A stretch of 64,000 nucleotides of DNA from Citrobacter sp. wls619 (GTDB lineage: Bacteria; Pseudomonadota; Gammaproteobacteria; Enterobacterales; Enterobacteriaceae), in NCBI RefSeq assembly GCF_005281345.1, contig NZ_SZXJ01000044.1:62337-126336 (forward strand), given 5' to 3'. Position numbers and translations under genes: made by a program. Below are positions 35,453 to 46,748 of the stretch, piece after piece. The notes under the pieces are model-generated. The model did no database searches. It was given only the letters and a program-made list of their open reading frames with translations, and was not told where the DNA came from. Each line of letters starts with the position of its first letter. Positions within the stretch are counted from its first letter, which is position 1.

Positions 35453-36058
35453 TTATTTGATGTAGTGCACGTGCTCGCAGATTTCTTCCACGATCGGGTC
35501 GCGGCGTTCAGCGAACAACTTTTTGTTTTCAGCGATCAGGTTATTGCCGTGGGTGTCGATGGAAACAATCAGCGGGCCGAACTCTTTTACCCGGCATACC
35601 CACAGGGATTCCGGCATGCCTAACTCCGTCCAGTGCACTTCTTCGATCTCTTCAACCTGGGTTGCCGCGACGACTGCGCAGCCAGCCGGGAAGATCACGT
35701 GCAGCGCTTTGAACTGCTTGCAGCCTTCTTCCGTCAACGGCCCCATACCGCCCTTACCGACCACCAGTTTCACACCTGTTTGCTCAATGAACTCTTTCTC
35801 AAAGGCTTCCATACGCATGCTGGTGGTTGGGCCAACGGAAACCATCTCCCATTTTTCACCGTTCTTACGTACGATTGGACCTGCGTGGAAAATGGCTTTG
35901 CCGCTCAGGTCATACGGTATCGGGCGCTTAAGTTCGATCAGGCGGCGGTGGCACACGTCGCGACAAGTCACCAGCGTACCGGTCAGGTAAATCACATCGC
36001 CAACGCGGATGTCTTCCAGATCTTCGGCTTTGATCGGGGTTGTCAGGATCTTTTTCAT
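35453..36058 (-). CDS. ttdB: L(+)-tartrate dehydratase beta subunit
   Basis: 201 residues; class I fumarase C-terminal-domain family: [68 protein letters not shown] and [14 protein letters not shown]. With TtdA it dehydrates L-tartrate to oxaloacetate. Its ATG overlaps the ttdA stop by four bases (ATGA). Confidence 0.97.
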   Translation of the reverse strand: MKKILTTPIKAEDLEDIRVGDVIYLTGTLVTCRDVCHRRLIELKRPIPYDLSGKAIFHAGPIVRKNGEKWEMVSVGPTTSMRMEAFEKEFIEQTGVKLVVGKGGMGPLTEEGCKQFKALHVIFPAGCAVVAATQVEEIEEVHWTELGMPESLWVCRVKEFGPLIVSIDTHGNNLIAENKKLFAERRDPIVEEICEHVHYIK

Positions 36059-36963
36059 AACGCGCTCCGGGTGTGAGACAGATTTTCGAAGGAGAGGTCA
36101 GCATGAACCAGCAGCGTGCCGCGACGGTGCGCCCAGCAGCCAGTGGAGACGGCAACGCCGATAGTGGAGGGATGGCGCGCGGCAGATTCGATATGTACGC
36201 CCATGACGGAGCTATTCCCGGTCAACCCTTGTGGGCCAATGCCCAGGCGGTTAAGTCCCTCTTCCAGGCGCAGTTCCAGTTCTGCCGCTTTCGGGTTCGG
36301 GTGACGTGACCCGATAGGACGCAGTACCGCTTTTCGTGACAGCACGGCAGCGGTTTCGACGGAGGTCGCAATACCGACACCGACCAGCACCGGCGGGCAG
36401 GCGTTGACCGCCAGCGTGGAGATATTTTCGAAGACAAATTTCACTACGCCTTCGTAGCCTTCAGAAGGCATTAACACTTTGGAGCGTCCCGGTAGCGTGC
36501 AGCCGCCGCCCGCCATGTAGACTTCGATTTCTGCATCGTCGCCGTCAGGGATGATATCCCAGGTAACCCATGGAACACCGGTACCGGTATTTTTACCGGT
36601 ATTCACTTCGTCAAAAATTTCTACTGCATTGTGACGCAGCGGCGCTTTGACGGTCGCGTCTTCAACGGCTTGTTTCAAAATGCTTTGCAGTTCGCCCAGT
36701 AGCGGAAAGCGGGAGCCGACTTTTACAAAGAACATGATTTCGCCGGTGTCCTGGCAGGCCGGGCGATTCAGGTCGATAGCCTTCTGCATGTTGTCAAACA
36801 TGGTGTGGTAAATGATTTTACCCATCGGCGAGGTTTCTCCTTCACGCAGCTGTTTTAATTTATCCACGACGTCGTCAGGCATGCGGGTAGAAATCATGGC
36901 GGTAAAGTCCGCGACAATGTTCGTCAGCGTAGTTATCGCATTTTGGTTATTTTGCTTGCTCAT
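36055..36963 (-). CDS. ttdA: L(+)-tartrate dehydratase alpha subunit
   Basis: 302 residues from the ATG at 36963 ([13 protein letters not shown]). Class I fumarase N-terminal domain with 4Fe-4S ligand cysteines in [29 protein letters not shown] and [10 protein letters not shown]. Oxygen-sensitive hydro-lyase, cytoplasmic. First gene of the ttd operon; ttdR is divergent 213 bp away. Confidence 0.97.
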   Translation of the reverse strand: MSKQNNQNAITTLTNIVADFTAMISTRMPDDVVDKLKQLREGETSPMGKIIYHTMFDNMQKAIDLNRPACQDTGEIMFFVKVGSRFPLLGELQSILKQAVEDATVKAPLRHNAVEIFDEVNTGKNTGTGVPWVTWDIIPDGDDAEIEVYMAGGGCTLPGRSKVLMPSEGYEGVVKFVFENISTLAVNACPPVLVGVGIATSVETAAVLSRKAVLRPIGSRHPNPKAAELELRLEEGLNRLGIGPQGLTGNSSVMGVHIESAARHPSTIGVAVSTGCWAHRRGTLLVHADLSFENLSHTRSAL

Positions 36964-37176
36964 CTTGTTAACTCCAGTTCTTTTATTTATCTGGAAATAA
37001 ATTCTCCGGAACAAACTACCACTAAAAATGTGGTTTTATATTATTTGCCACTGTGAATATCCAATTAACAGTTCGTGAATGATGTCCTGCTAAGGCAATA
37101 AAAATTGCGCAAGGGCAGGGTTTAATTCGCATCGGAGAATTACACTGCGGTTAACAACATTACGGATATACCGATC

Positions 37177-38118
37177 ATGCTGAACACGTATCCCCTGGCG
37201 AAAGACCTGCAGGTGCTGGTTGAGATTGTTCATAGTGGCAGCTTTAGCGCAGCCGCCGCGACGCTTGGACAAACGCCTGCGTTTGTGACAAAACGCATTC
37301 AGATCCTCGAATCTACGCTGAGCGCGACACTGCTTAGCCGCTCTGCGCGCGGCGTGGCACTCACGGAAAGCGGGCAACGCTGTTATGAACATGCGCTGGA
37401 GATCCTTGCCCGTTATCAGCATCTGGTGGATGACGTTACACAAATCAAAACGCGTCCGGCAGGGATGATTCGTATCGGCTGTAGTTTTGGATTTGGGCGT
37501 AGTTATATTGCCCCGGCAATTACCGAATTGATGCACAGCTATCCTGAATTACAGGTGCATTTTGAGCTTTACGATCGGCAAATTGATTTAGCTCAGGATA
37601 ATATCGATCTGGATATTCGGATTAATGATGATATTCCTGATTATTATATTGCGCATTTGTTAACGAAAAATAAAAGAATATTGTGTGCCGCACCGATATA
37701 TTTACAAAAATATGACCAGCCGATGGCGTTACAGGAATTAAGTCATCACGATTGCCTGGTAACGAAAGAGCGTGATATGACCCACGGAGTATGGGAGCTC
37801 GACAACGGTCAGGAGAAAAAAACGGTTAAGGTGGCCGGGCACCTTTCGTCCAACAGCGGTGAGATTGTGCTGCAATGGGCGCTGCAAGGAAAAGGGATTA
37901 TGTTACGCTCCGAATGGGATGTGCAGCCGTTTCTGGCCAGTGGTGAGCTGGTTCGCGTACTGCCAGGCTACGCGCAGAGCGCCAACATTTGGGCGGTTTA
38001 TAAGGAGCCGCTGTATCGCAGCGTGAAGTTGCGTGTGTGCGTGGAGTTTCTGGCCGCATGGTGTCAACACAGATTGGGTAAGCCAGTTGAGGGGTATCAG
38101 ATCCCACAAGCCGGATAA
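37177..38118 (+). CDS. ttdR: TtdR, LysR-type activator of the ttd operon
   Basis: 313 residues. Winged [39 protein letters not shown] and effector domain with [48 protein letters not shown] and [19 protein letters not shown]. Near-identical to E. coli TtdR, which activates ttdABT with tartrate under anaerobic conditions. Divergent from ttdA. A close paralogue is encoded at 19046-20011. Confidence 0.95.
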   Translation: MLNTYPLAKDLQVLVEIVHSGSFSAAAATLGQTPAFVTKRIQILESTLSATLLSRSARGVALTESGQRCYEHALEILARYQHLVDDVTQIKTRPAGMIRIGCSFGFGRSYIAPAITELMHSYPELQVHFELYDRQIDLAQDNIDLDIRINDDIPDYYIAHLLTKNKRILCAAPIYLQKYDQPMALQELSHHDCLVTKERDMTHGVWELDNGQEKKTVKVAGHLSSNSGEIVLQWALQGKGIMLRSEWDVQPFLASGELVRVLPGYAQSANIWAVYKEPLYRSVKLRVCVEFLAAWCQHRLGKPVEGYQIPQAG

Positions 38119-38145
38119 GATGCGTTAGCGTCGCCATCCGGCAAG
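38108..38145. repeat. REP unit between ttdR and plsY
   Basis: GCCGGATAAGATGCGTTAGC followed by GTCGCCATCCGGC, a palindromic unit between convergent genes. Confidence 0.75.
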
Positions 38146-38149
38146 AAAA

Positions 38150-38767
38150 TCACTCAGGGTCTTTTTCGCGCCTTTTCTTTAGCTTGGTCCAGATTTTTGT
38201 CTCCTGACGACGCCACAGACGCTGAATGTTGTCATGGTGACGTAGCAGAATTAAGCACGACAGCATGGACACCGGAAAGGTGAACTGAGGGTTGAACCAC
38301 CAGACGTAGAACGGCGCAATCAGTGCGCTGACGATAGCGCCTAATGATGAATAGCCGCTCAGCAGGACGGTGAGCAGCCAGGTACCGGCCATTACGCCAG
38401 TAAGATCCCAACCAATCGGCGCAATCGCGCCAAAGGCGGTGGCGACGCCTTTTCCACCTTTAAAACCGAAAAATATCGGCCAAATATGCCCCAGGCAGGC
38501 CGCGATAGCGATCAATCCCAGCCAGAAGGGGCTGACGCCTAGCGCGTATGCCCCCCAGACGGGTAACATACCTTTCAGGACGTCGAAAATCAGCACGGCG
38601 ACGGCGGCTCCTTTGCCTCCAATTCGCAGCACGTTTGTCGCGCCCGGATTCCCAGAGCCGCTTGTACGCGGGTCCGGCAATCCAGCGAGGCGGCATACCA
38701 GAATGGCACTGGAAATTGAGCCGCAGAGGTACGCGAAGATGATCATTCCAGGCGCGATTGCACTCAT
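38150..38767 (-). CDS. plsY: acyl-phosphate:glycerol-3-phosphate acyltransferase
   Basis: 205 residues from ATG 38767 ([23 protein letters not shown]). Polytopic membrane enzyme with the three PlsY motifs: [17 protein letters not shown], the FKGGKGVAT phosphate loop, and a C-terminal [15 protein letters not shown]. It makes lysophosphatidic acid from acyl-phosphate. Divergent from folB. Confidence 0.96.
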   Translation of the reverse strand: MSAIAPGMIIFAYLCGSISSAILVCRLAGLPDPRTSGSGNPGATNVLRIGGKGAAVAVLIFDVLKGMLPVWGAYALGVSPFWLGLIAIAACLGHIWPIFFGFKGGKGVATAFGAIAPIGWDLTGVMAGTWLLTVLLSGYSSLGAIVSALIAPFYVWWFNPQFTFPVSMLSCLILLRHHDNIQRLWRRQETKIWTKLKKRREKDPE

Positions 38768-38873
38768 AAGCTGTTCCGTTTTGAAAATGTCGTGTAAAAC
38801 GCTACTTCTGTGGATAATACGCATATTTCGCCGGAAGTGGTATCCGGGTTAGCCAAAAAGCAGGCAGGTCGTG

Positions 38874-39242
38874 ATGGATATTGTATTTATAGAGCAACTT
38901 TCAGTAATCACCACTATCGGTGTTTATGACTGGGAACAAACTATCGAACAAAAACTGGTGTTCGATATCGAAATGGCATGGGATAACCGTAAATCTGCCA
39001 AAAGTGATGATGTCGCTGATTGCCTGAGCTATGCTGATATTGCTCAAACAGTTGTTAATCATGTGGAAGGTGGGCGTTTTGCGCTGGTAGAACGTGTGGC
39101 GGAAGAGGTGGCGGATCTCCTGCTCAGCCGCTTTAATTCTCCATGGGTGCGCATCAAGCTGAGCAAACCTGGTGCGGTGGCCCGTGCGGCAAACGTCGGG
39201 GTTATCATCGAACGTAGCAATAATCTGAAAGAAAATAATTAA
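38874..39242 (+). CDS. folB: dihydroneopterin aldolase
   Basis: 122 residues, MDIVFIEQLSVITTIGVYDWE, with YADIAQTVVNHVEGGRFALVERVAEEVA and VRIKLSKPGAV. Cleaves 7,8-dihydroneopterin to 6-hydroxymethyl-dihydropterin in folate synthesis. An ATG one codon earlier (38871) is possible. Followed by a terminator. Confidence 0.96.
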   Translation: MDIVFIEQLSVITTIGVYDWEQTIEQKLVFDIEMAWDNRKSAKSDDVADCLSYADIAQTVVNHVEGGRFALVERVAEEVADLLLSRFNSPWVRIKLSKPGAVARAANVGVIIERSNNLKENN

Positions 39243-39270
39243 CTTAATAATATCTAAACCAAACAGGTAT

Positions 39271-39298
39271 AAAAGAGTCCTGACGTCGGCTCTTTTTT
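39271..39298 (+). terminator. terminator after folB
   Basis: AAAAGAG and CTCTTTTTT arms around a 12-base loop region, T-run at the 3' side. Confidence 0.75.
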
Positions 39299-39332
39299 GC
39301 CGTGCTTTTTCTCTTTCGTTAGGGGTTTATTG

Positions 39333-40151
39333 ATGAGTGATATGCACTCGCTGCTGGTAGCGGCAATTTTGGGTGTGGTCGAAGGGCTGACGGAGTTCCT
39401 GCCCGTTTCCAGTACCGGCCATATGATAATTGTTGGCCACCTGTTAGGTTTTGAGGGCGATACCGCAAAAACGTTTGAAGTCGTGATCCAACTGGGTTCC
39501 ATTCTGGCGGTAGTGGTAATGTTCTGGCGACGTCTGTTTGGTTTAATTGGCATTCACTTTGGCAAGACCCCGCATGAAGGTACTGGCAAAGGGCGACTGA
39601 CCCTCGGGCATATCTTGTTGGGGATGGTTCCTGCTGTGGTTCTGGGGCTGGTCTTCCACGACACCATCAAGTCACTGTTTAACCCAATCAACGTGATGTA
39701 CGCGCTGGTGGTGGGGGGCGTGCTGCTGATTGTCGCAGAGTGTCTCAAACCAAAAGAACCGCGCGCGCCGGGTCTGGATGATATGACTTACCGCCAGGCG
39801 TTTATGATTGGCTGTTTCCAGTGTCTGGCGCTATGGCCCGGTTTTTCCCGCTCTGGAGCGACTATCTCTGGCGGTATGCTGATGGGGGTGAGCCGTTATG
39901 CGGCATCTGAATTTTCATTCCTGCTGGCGGTACCGATGATGATGGGCGCGACGGCGCTGGATCTCTACAAAAGCTGGTCGTTCCTGACTGCGTCAGATAT
40001 TCCGATGTTTGCTGTCGGCTTCGTGACGGCATTTGTTGTGGCGCTGGTGGCGATCAAAACCTTCCTGCAACTGATTAAACGGATCTCGTTTATTCCGTTT
40101 GCGATTTATCGTTTTGTGGTCGCCGCCGCCGTTTACGTGGTGTTCTTCTGA
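39333..40151 (+). CDS. uppP: undecaprenyl-diphosphatase
   Basis: 272 residues from ATG 39333 ([19 protein letters not shown]). BacA family integral membrane protein with [17 protein letters not shown] (catalytic Glu-rich motif) and the [16 protein letters not shown] phosphate-binding motif. It recycles undecaprenyl diphosphate for peptidoglycan; extra copies confer bacitracin resistance. Also called bacA. Upstream frame reads through the folB terminator and is rejected. Confidence 0.96.
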   Translation: MSDMHSLLVAAILGVVEGLTEFLPVSSTGHMIIVGHLLGFEGDTAKTFEVVIQLGSILAVVVMFWRRLFGLIGIHFGKTPHEGTGKGRLTLGHILLGMVPAVVLGLVFHDTIKSLFNPINVMYALVVGGVLLIVAECLKPKEPRAPGLDDMTYRQAFMIGCFQCLALWPGFSRSGATISGGMLMGVSRYAASEFSFLLAVPMMMGATALDLYKSWSFLTASDIPMFAVGFVTAFVVALVAIKTFLQLIKRISFIPFAIYRFVVAAAVYVVFF

Positions 40152-40164
40152 TGACTTTCCGTGG

Positions 40165-40258
40165 TGCCGGATGGCGGCGTTCCGCCTTATCCGGCCTACG
40201 GGTTATATCCGTTTCGAAGCTGTAGGCCGGATAAGCGCAGCGCATCCGGCAATGCATT
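40165..40258. repeat. REP/BIME pair between uppP and cca
   Basis: TGCCGGATGGCGGCGTTCCG...CTTATCCGGCCTACG and, inverted, GTAGGCCGGATAAGCGCAGC...GCATCCGGCA. A classic BIME between convergent genes. Confidence 0.9.
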
Positions 40259-40260
40259 TC

Positions 40261-41496
40261 CTACGCTTTTGGGCAGCGCTGTTCCTTCCAGCTAGCCACC
40301 GCCGCAATGCGACGTCGGGTTAGCTCCTCGCGAATTTCCGGCCCTTTGAATCCCGCCTCAACGACGTCTTTCGTTGGCACCGCCTGTGCAACCTGCCAGG
40401 CTTCGCGCAGCAATCTGCCCTGCGGATAATCTGCTGCTTCAAAACCGGTTCGGCCACGCACGTCGGCCTCGCTGGTCAGGGCGATTTGTTCCACACGTTG
40501 CGGTTTACGCCAGGCGTCAATGGAATCAAACAGCTTCACGATGGTTTTGGGCTGCAGGATCGGGAAGGTATGAATCAGATCGTGAAATTCGGCTACCAGT
40601 TTGGCTAAATCGCGGATGTCATTGGGCACGCGCATGCGTTGGCACAGTTGTTCTACCAACTTAACGCCTGCCGGGCCGTGACCATGGTGGCGCGGCCAGA
40701 GTGCTTTGGGTGTCAATGCTTTACCGAGATCGTGACACAGCGTGGCGAAACGTACGTCGACCTCCGGGCTTAACATGGCCGCCATCGACAGCGTCATCAG
40801 CGTGTGAATGCCGGTGTCGATTTCCGGATGCCATTGTGCGGGGGCCGGAACGCCAAACAGGGCATCTACTTCCGGGAACAGCACGCGCAGGGCATCGCAA
40901 TCGCGCAGGACCTGGAAAAATACCTGCGGATTACGGGTGGTTAAGGCGCTTTCTGTCTCTTTCCACACGCGTTCTGGCGTCAGGTGTTCCAGCTCGCCAG
41001 TAGCGGCCATGTTGCGCATCAGCGTCATGGTTTCATCAGCAACACGAAAGCCGAGGTGTGCATAGCGGGCAGCGAAACGCGCCACGCGCAGAACGCGCAG
41101 CGGATCTTCACTAAAAGCAGGGGATACATGGCGCAACAAACGATTTTCCAGATCGCCACGGCCGTTATACGGATCGATAATCTCTCCGTCGTCGTCACGG
41201 GCCAACGCGTTGATCGTCAGATCGCGGCGCTGAAGATCGGCTTCCAGCGAAACGTCCGGCGCGGCATAACAGGTGAATCCGGTGTAGCCTGAGCCCGATT
41301 TTCGTTCGGTGCGCGCCAGCGCATACTCTTCCCGGGTGCGTGGGTGGAGAAACACAGGGAAATCGCGACCTACCTGCTGATAGCCCGCGTCAAGCATCTC
41401 CTGCGGCGTGGCGCCGACAACGACCCAATCTTTATCTTTAATCGGTAGCCCTAATAACGCATCCCGAACAGCACCACCGACCAGATAAATCTTCAC
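40261..41496 (-). CDS. cca: multifunctional CCA-adding enzyme (tRNA nucleotidyltransferase)
   Basis: 411 residues, one fewer than E. coli. Class II nucleotidyltransferase head with [13 protein letters not shown], the metal-binding DKDW, and [12 protein letters not shown], then the RNA-binding body, and a C-terminal HD phosphohydrolase domain ([10 protein letters not shown] with EFHDLIH). It adds or repairs the tRNA 3' CCA end and has phosphatase activity in relatives. Confidence 0.97.
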   Translation of the reverse strand: MKIYLVGGAVRDALLGLPIKDKDWVVVGATPQEMLDAGYQQVGRDFPVFLHPRTREEYALARTERKSGSGYTGFTCYAAPDVSLEADLQRRDLTINALARDDDGEIIDPYNGRGDLENRLLRHVSPAFSEDPLRVLRVARFAARYAHLGFRVADETMTLMRNMAATGELEHLTPERVWKETESALTTRNPQVFFQVLRDCDALRVLFPEVDALFGVPAPAQWHPEIDTGIHTLMTLSMAAMLSPEVDVRFATLCHDLGKALTPKALWPRHHGHGPAGVKLVEQLCQRMRVPNDIRDLAKLVAEFHDLIHTFPILQPKTIVKLFDSIDAWRKPQRVEQIALTSEADVRGRTGFEAADYPQGRLLREAWQVAQAVPTKDVVEAGFKGPEIREELTRRRIAAVASWKEQRCPKA

Positions 41497-41558
41497 ACCA
41501 CATTCCTTTTGAAAAACAGTATTCCTTAATCATATGTCAGTGTGGCGGAGAAGGCGAT

Positions 41559-42179
41559 TCAGTTCATCCAGCGATCTTTGCGCTTCCGGCTTGGGATCAT
41601 GTGTGGCAGAACCAGACCGAGAAGCAGGCCGAGTCCGAGCACGCCGCCGCCATACATAAACCACTGCATGATGATGGTGCGCTGTTTGTCATCAAGCTGC
41701 AGGTTAGCGGCGCTGACTTTCTTTTGCGCCACGATAAGCTCATTCTTCAGCTTCTGGTTTTCTTCCTTCAACCCGTCGATCACGCTGTCGCTTTGCGCTA
41801 CTTTTTGCTGCATATCGGCGGTGCGCTGGTTCCACGTGGTATCGATATTATTGAGCTTATCGGTCAGTGTCTTAACCTGGTTTTCCAGATCGGGTACACG
41901 GGTACGCAGGCTTGGCGTACTGTTCAGCTCTTTAAGTGGGATCCACGCGGTACGTCCAGTGCTGTCTTTCACCTGGGCGTAGTTGGTGTTGGCGTCAGTC
42001 TGTAAAAGCGTAACTTCCTCGCCGGCGTTAACCGTGCCCACGAGGCGATAATTATCGCCTGGACCGCTGCGGACCCAGGTGTTCAGTTCATCAGAGACAT
42101 AGCGCTTCTCTTCGGCATGAGAGACTGCAGTGGCGCTAAGTGCGAGTAAAGTTAATCCAATCAGGCGTAATTTTGGCAT
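41559..42179 (-). CDS. ygiM: YgiM, SH3b-domain membrane-anchored protein
   Basis: 206 residues: signal peptide MPKLRLIGLTLLALSATAVSHA, a bacterial SH3 domain (ELNTWVRSGPGDNYRLVGTVNAGEEVTLLQ), a coiled coil (about 95-160, NQVKTLTDKLNNI...KLKNELIVAQKK), and one transmembrane helix near the C-terminus (MYGGGVLGLGLLLGLVLP) with a basic tail. Likely in the periplasm, anchored in the inner membrane. Function not established. 62 bp from cca. Confidence 0.93.
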   Translation of the reverse strand: MPKLRLIGLTLLALSATAVSHAEEKRYVSDELNTWVRSGPGDNYRLVGTVNAGEEVTLLQTDANTNYAQVKDSTGRTAWIPLKELNSTPSLRTRVPDLENQVKTLTDKLNNIDTTWNQRTADMQQKVAQSDSVIDGLKEENQKLKNELIVAQKKVSAANLQLDDKQRTIIMQWFMYGGGVLGLGLLLGLVLPHMIPSRKRKDRWMN

Positions 42180-42420
42180 CAGGCTGTCGTTATTGTCATA
42201 GAAAGTGGAACGATAGTAGTGGCATCAGTGTCTCTACGCAAAGCATTCGACATCAATCGGAATCATCTGTGTCCTTTTTGCCACCACCCGAAACTTTTAC
42301 GCCCGTCAAATTGCACGTTGCATGGCAATTTGGCGCAAAATACTATCTACTGACAATAAAGAATGCACTTAGTTCGCAGTCTGTTTTCTCAACTGTGACA
42401 TAACCCATAAGTACAAGACC

Positions 42421-43722
42421 ATGGCCCAGGAAATCGAATTAAAGTTTATCGTCAATAGTGATGCTGTAGATGCGCTACGTGAACGTCTGAATACGTTGGG
42501 GGGAGAGCATCACGCCCCCAGTCAGTTGCTGAATATTTACTACGAAACCTCGGATGGCTGGTTGCGAGGCCATGATATGGGGCTGCGTATTCGTGGTGAG
42601 AATGGTCGTTATGAAATGACCATGAAAATTGCCGGACGGGTAACGGGCGGTCTGCATCAACGACCAGAATATAATGTCGCCTTGAGCGCGCCGGAACTGG
42701 ATCTCACCCTGTTTCCTGCTGAGGTTTGGCCCAATGGTGAACTGCCGGCCGATCTTGCCTCTCAGGTGCAACCGTTGTTCAGCACCGACTTTTACCGCGA
42801 GAAATGGTTGGTTGATGCCGACGGCAGCCGGATTGAAATCGCTCTCGATCTGGGGGAAGTGAAGGCCGGCGAGTTTGCAGAACCCCTCTGCGAGCTTGAA
42901 CTTGAGTTGTTGAGCGGCGATACCCGTGCGGTACTGCAGCTGGCAAGTCAGCTGGTGTCACAAACCGGTTTACGCCAGGGCAGTCTGAGTAAAGCGGCGC
43001 GCGGTTATCATCTGGCGCAGGGGAACGCGCCGCGTGAACTCAAACCGACGCGCATTTTGACCGTTCCGGCGAAGGCGAGCATTGAACAGGGGCTGGAAGC
43101 GGCGCTGGAGCTGGCATTATCACAGTGGCAGTATCATGAAGAGCTGTGGGTGCGCGGCGTCAAAGGCGCGAAAGCCGAGGTGCTGGCGGCAATGGGCCTG
43201 GTGCGTCACATTCTGATGCTGTTTGGCGGTCATGTTCCGCGAAAAGCGAGCGCTCACTTACGTGATTTGCTGACCCAGTCGGAAGCGATTATTGCATCGG
43301 ACGTTTCTGCTATTTCGGCGGTTTACAGCACGCAAACGGCAATGGCTAAGCTGGCGCTGACAGAATGGCTGGTGACCAAAGGATGGCAGCCGTTCCTTGA
43401 TGCAAAAGCGCAGGGAAAAATTGCCGACTCCTTTAAGCGTTTTTCTGACACCCATCTTTCACGTCATGCTGCTGAACTGAAAACCGCTTTTGCGCAACCG
43501 CTGGGCGATCAGTACGCCGATCAACTCCCTCGTCTGACGCGCAATATTGATAGCATGCTGATGCTGGCGGGTTACTACGATGAGAATGTTGCATCGGAAT
43601 GGATTGCTAACTGGCAGGGGCTGCGTCATGCCATCGAAACCCGCCAACATATTGAAATCGAACACTTCCGCAACGAAGCGATCTCTCAGGAACCGTTCTG
43701 GCTACACAGCGGTAAACGATAA
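42421..43722 (+). CDS. ygiF: inorganic triphosphatase YgiF (CYTH-CHAD)
   Basis: 433 residues. The N-terminal CYTH tunnel domain starts with the signature QEIELKF (E4-x-E6-x-K8) and spans about 1-200; the C-terminal CHAD helical domain (about 220-433) has conserved histidines (MGLVRHILMLFGGH, DTHLSRHAAELK). E. coli YgiF hydrolyses tripolyphosphate. Upstream of glnE with a BIME between. Confidence 0.95.
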   Translation: MAQEIELKFIVNSDAVDALRERLNTLGGEHHAPSQLLNIYYETSDGWLRGHDMGLRIRGENGRYEMTMKIAGRVTGGLHQRPEYNVALSAPELDLTLFPAEVWPNGELPADLASQVQPLFSTDFYREKWLVDADGSRIEIALDLGEVKAGEFAEPLCELELELLSGDTRAVLQLASQLVSQTGLRQGSLSKAARGYHLAQGNAPRELKPTRILTVPAKASIEQGLEAALELALSQWQYHEELWVRGVKGAKAEVLAAMGLVRHILMLFGGHVPRKASAHLRDLLTQSEAIIASDVSAISAVYSTQTAMAKLALTEWLVTKGWQPFLDAKAQGKIADSFKRFSDTHLSRHAAELKTAFAQPLGDQYADQLPRLTRNIDSMLMLAGYYDENVASEWIANWQGLRHAIETRQHIEIEHFRNEAISQEPFWLHSGKR

Positions 43723-43734
43723 CCAGGACCGAGG

Positions 43735-43832
43735 CCGGGATGCCTGATGGCGCTGCGCTTATCAGGCCTACGCGATGGATGTCAGTGTCATGTAGGCCGG
43801 ATAAAGCGAAACGCCGCCATTCGGCACCATTC
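43735..43832. repeat. REP/BIME between ygiF and glnE
   Basis: GCCTGATGGCGCTGCGCTTATCAGGC and TGTAGGCCGGATAAAGCGAA...CGCCGCCATTCGGCA, two units on the ygiF-glnE transcript. Confidence 0.85.
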
Positions 43833-43848
43833 AAAGGATAACCCGTAA

Positions 43849-46689
43849 ATGAAGCAGCTCTCTTCACCGTTACAGCAGTACTGGCCGACCGTTGTTGAGC
43901 GGCTGCCAGCAGCAATATCTGAGTCTTCACTGAGTGTGCAGGCGAAGTCAGTGCTTACATTCAGTGATTTTGTTCGCGACAGTGTGATTGCCCATCCTGA
44001 GTGGCTGGTGGAGCTGGAAAGCGCCGCGCCACAGGCTGATGAATGGCAACACTATGTCACCTGGTTACAGCAAGCGTTGTACGACGTCAGTGATGAAGCG
44101 ACGTTGATGCGTGAACTGCGCCTGTTCCGCCGTCGCATCATGGTGCGCATTGCCTGGGCGCAGACGCTGTCGCTGGTGGCTGAAGAGAGTATTTTGCAAC
44201 AGCTAAGTCACCTGGCGGAGACGCTGATCATTGCCGCACGTGATTGGCTGTATGACGCCTGTTGCCGTGAGTGGGGAACGCCCTGTAATCAGGAAGGCAC
44301 CCCGCAACCGCTGCTGATTTTAGGGATGGGAAAACTCGGTGGCGGCGAGCTGAATTTTTCTTCCGATATCGATCTGATTTTCGCCTGGCCGGAACATGGC
44401 TCTACACAGGGTGGACGGCGTGAACTGGATAACGCGCAGTTCTTTACCCGTATGGGCCAGCGGCTCATCAAAGTGTTGGATCAGCCAACAATGGATGGGT
44501 TTGTTTATCGGGTAGACATGCGCTTACGTCCGTTTGGCGACAGCGGTCCGTTGGTGCTGAGCTTCTCCGCGCTGGAGGATTATTACCAGGAGCAAGGGCG
44601 CGACTGGGAACGCTATGCGATGGTCAAAGCACGTATTATGGGCGATACCGACGGTACTTATGTCAGCGAGCTTCGCGCCATGCTACGACCGTTTGTCTTC
44701 CGTCGCTACATCGATTTCAGTGTGATCCAGTCCCTGCGTAACATGAAAGGAATGATTGCCCGTGAAGTTCGCCGTCGTGGTCTGAAGGACAACATCAAGC
44801 TCGGCGCGGGCGGTATTCGTGAAATCGAATTTATCGTTCAGGTATTCCAGCTGATCCGCGGCGGGCGTGAGCCTTCTCTGCAATCCCGTTCGCTTTTACC
44901 CACACTGAGCGCCATCAATGCGCTGCACCTGCTGTCTGATACCGATGCGGAACAACTGCGAGCAGCCTATCTCTATTTACGCCGCCTCGAAAACCTGCTG
45001 CAAAGCATCAATGATGAACAGACCCAAACGCTTCCTGGCGATGAACTGAATCGCGCGCGGCTGGCGTGGGGGATGAACGTCGATGACTGGCAGCAGTTAA
45101 CCGATGTTCTGGCAAATCATATGAACAACGTGCGCCGGGTATTTAACGAGCTGATTGGCGATGACGAAGCTGAAACCCAGGAAGAGTCGCTCTCAGAACA
45201 GTGGCGCGAGCTGTGGCAGGATGCGTTGCAGGAAGATGATACGACGCCAGTGCTGATGCATCTGGCGGATGACGATCGCCGCCGTGTGCTGACGCTGATC
45301 GCCGATTTCCGTAAAGAGCTGGATAAGCGCACGATAGGCCCGCGGGGGCGTCAGGTGCTGGATCATTTGATGCCGCATCTGCTGAGCGACGTCTGTTCCC
45401 GCGATGATGCTTCCGTACCGTTGTCGCGTATTACTCCGCTGCTGGTGGGCATTGTCACCCGCACGACTTATCTGGAACTGCTGAGCGAATTCCCAGGGGC
45501 GCTTAAACACCTGATTTCGCTGTGCGCTGCCTCACCCATGGTGGCCAGCCAACTGGCACGCTATCCGCTGTTGCTCGATGAACTGCTGGACCCCAACACG
45601 CTGTATCAACCCACGGCGACTGACGCCTATCGCGATGAGCTACGTCAGTATTTACTGCGCGTACCGGAAGATGACGAAGAGCAGCAGCTGGAAGCCCTGC
45701 GTCAGTTTAAGCAAACGCAGTTGCTGCGTATTGCAGCGGCTGATATCGCCGGGACGCTGCCGGTCATGAAGGTAAGCGATCACCTGACCTGGCTGGCGGA
45801 AGCCATTATTGATGCCGTAGTTCAGCAGGCGTGGACGCAAATGGTCGCCCGCTACGGGCAGCCAACGCATCTTGGCGATCGCGAAGGTCGCGGTTTTGCC
45901 GTTGTTGGCTACGGCAAACTGGGTGGTTGGGAGCTGGGCTATAGCTCCGATCTCGACTTGATCTTCCTGCATGACTGTCCGATGGACGTGATGACGGACG
46001 GCGAACGTGAGATTGACGGGCGGCAGTTCTATCTGCGCCTGTCGCAGCGCATTATGCATCTTTTCAGTACCCGCACCTCATCTGGCATTTTGTATGAAGT
46101 GGATGCACGACTGCGTCCGTCCGGTGCGGCGGGAATGCTGGTGACCTCAACAGATGCTTTTGCTGACTACCAGCGTAACGAAGCCTGGACGTGGGAGCAT
46201 CAGGCGCTGGTGCGGGCTCGTGTGGTGTACGGCGACCCGCAACTGACCTCTCAGTTTGATGTGGTGCGGCGCGATATCATGACCCTCGCCCGTGATGGAA
46301 AAACATTGCAGACAGACGTGCGTGAAATGCGTGAGAAAATGCGTGCCCATCTGGGCAATAAGCATCGCGATCGTTTTGATATCAAAGCAGATGAAGGCGG
46401 TATCACCGATATTGAGTTTATTACGCAATATCTGGTGCTGCGCTATGCCCACGAAAAACCCAAGCTGACGCGTTGGTCGGATAACGTGCGCATTCTGGAA
46501 TTACTGGCGCAAAACGACATTATGGACGAGCAGGAAGCGCTGGCGCTTACCCGCGCTTACACAACGCTGCGCGATGAACTTCACCATCTTGCCCTGCAGG
46601 AACTTCCGGGCCATGTCGCGCCGGAGAGCTTCAGTGCTGAACGTACGCTGGTGCGTGACAGCTGGCAGAAGTGGCTGGTTGCCGAGTGA
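43849..46689 (+). CDS. glnE: bifunctional glutamine synthetase adenylyltransferase/adenylyl-removing enzyme
   Basis: 946 residues, the E. coli length. Two nucleotidyltransferase domains: the N-terminal deadenylylating one ([20 protein letters not shown] near 157) and the C-terminal adenylylating one ([20 protein letters not shown] near 686), separated by a helical regulatory region. It adds or removes AMP on glutamine synthetase in response to PII and glutamine. hldE follows 59 bp downstream. Confidence 0.98.
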   Translation: MKQLSSPLQQYWPTVVERLPAAISESSLSVQAKSVLTFSDFVRDSVIAHPEWLVELESAAPQADEWQHYVTWLQQALYDVSDEATLMRELRLFRRRIMVRIAWAQTLSLVAEESILQQLSHLAETLIIAARDWLYDACCREWGTPCNQEGTPQPLLILGMGKLGGGELNFSSDIDLIFAWPEHGSTQGGRRELDNAQFFTRMGQRLIKVLDQPTMDGFVYRVDMRLRPFGDSGPLVLSFSALEDYYQEQGRDWERYAMVKARIMGDTDGTYVSELRAMLRPFVFRRYIDFSVIQSLRNMKGMIAREVRRRGLKDNIKLGAGGIREIEFIVQVFQLIRGGREPSLQSRSLLPTLSAINALHLLSDTDAEQLRAAYLYLRRLENLLQSINDEQTQTLPGDELNRARLAWGMNVDDWQQLTDVLANHMNNVRRVFNELIGDDEAETQEESLSEQWRELWQDALQEDDTTPVLMHLADDDRRRVLTLIADFRKELDKRTIGPRGRQVLDHLMPHLLSDVCSRDDASVPLSRITPLLVGIVTRTTYLELLSEFPGALKHLISLCAASPMVASQLARYPLLLDELLDPNTLYQPTATDAYRDELRQYLLRVPEDDEEQQLEALRQFKQTQLLRIAAADIAGTLPVMKVSDHLTWLAEAIIDAVVQQAWTQMVARYGQPTHLGDREGRGFAVVGYGKLGGWELGYSSDLDLIFLHDCPMDVMTDGEREIDGRQFYLRLSQRIMHLFSTRTSSGILYEVDARLRPSGAAGMLVTSTDAFADYQRNEAWTWEHQALVRARVVYGDPQLTSQFDVVRRDIMTLARDGKTLQTDVREMREKMRAHLGNKHRDRFDIKADEGGITDIEFITQYLVLRYAHEKPKLTRWSDNVRILELLAQNDIMDEQEALALTRAYTTLRDELHHLALQELPGHVAPESFSAERTLVRDSWQKWLVAE

Positions 46690-46748
46690 AGTGTGTTATT
46701 ATCGCGCGCAAATTTTAAGACCCTCAGAGAATCTCTCAGGAGACAGGA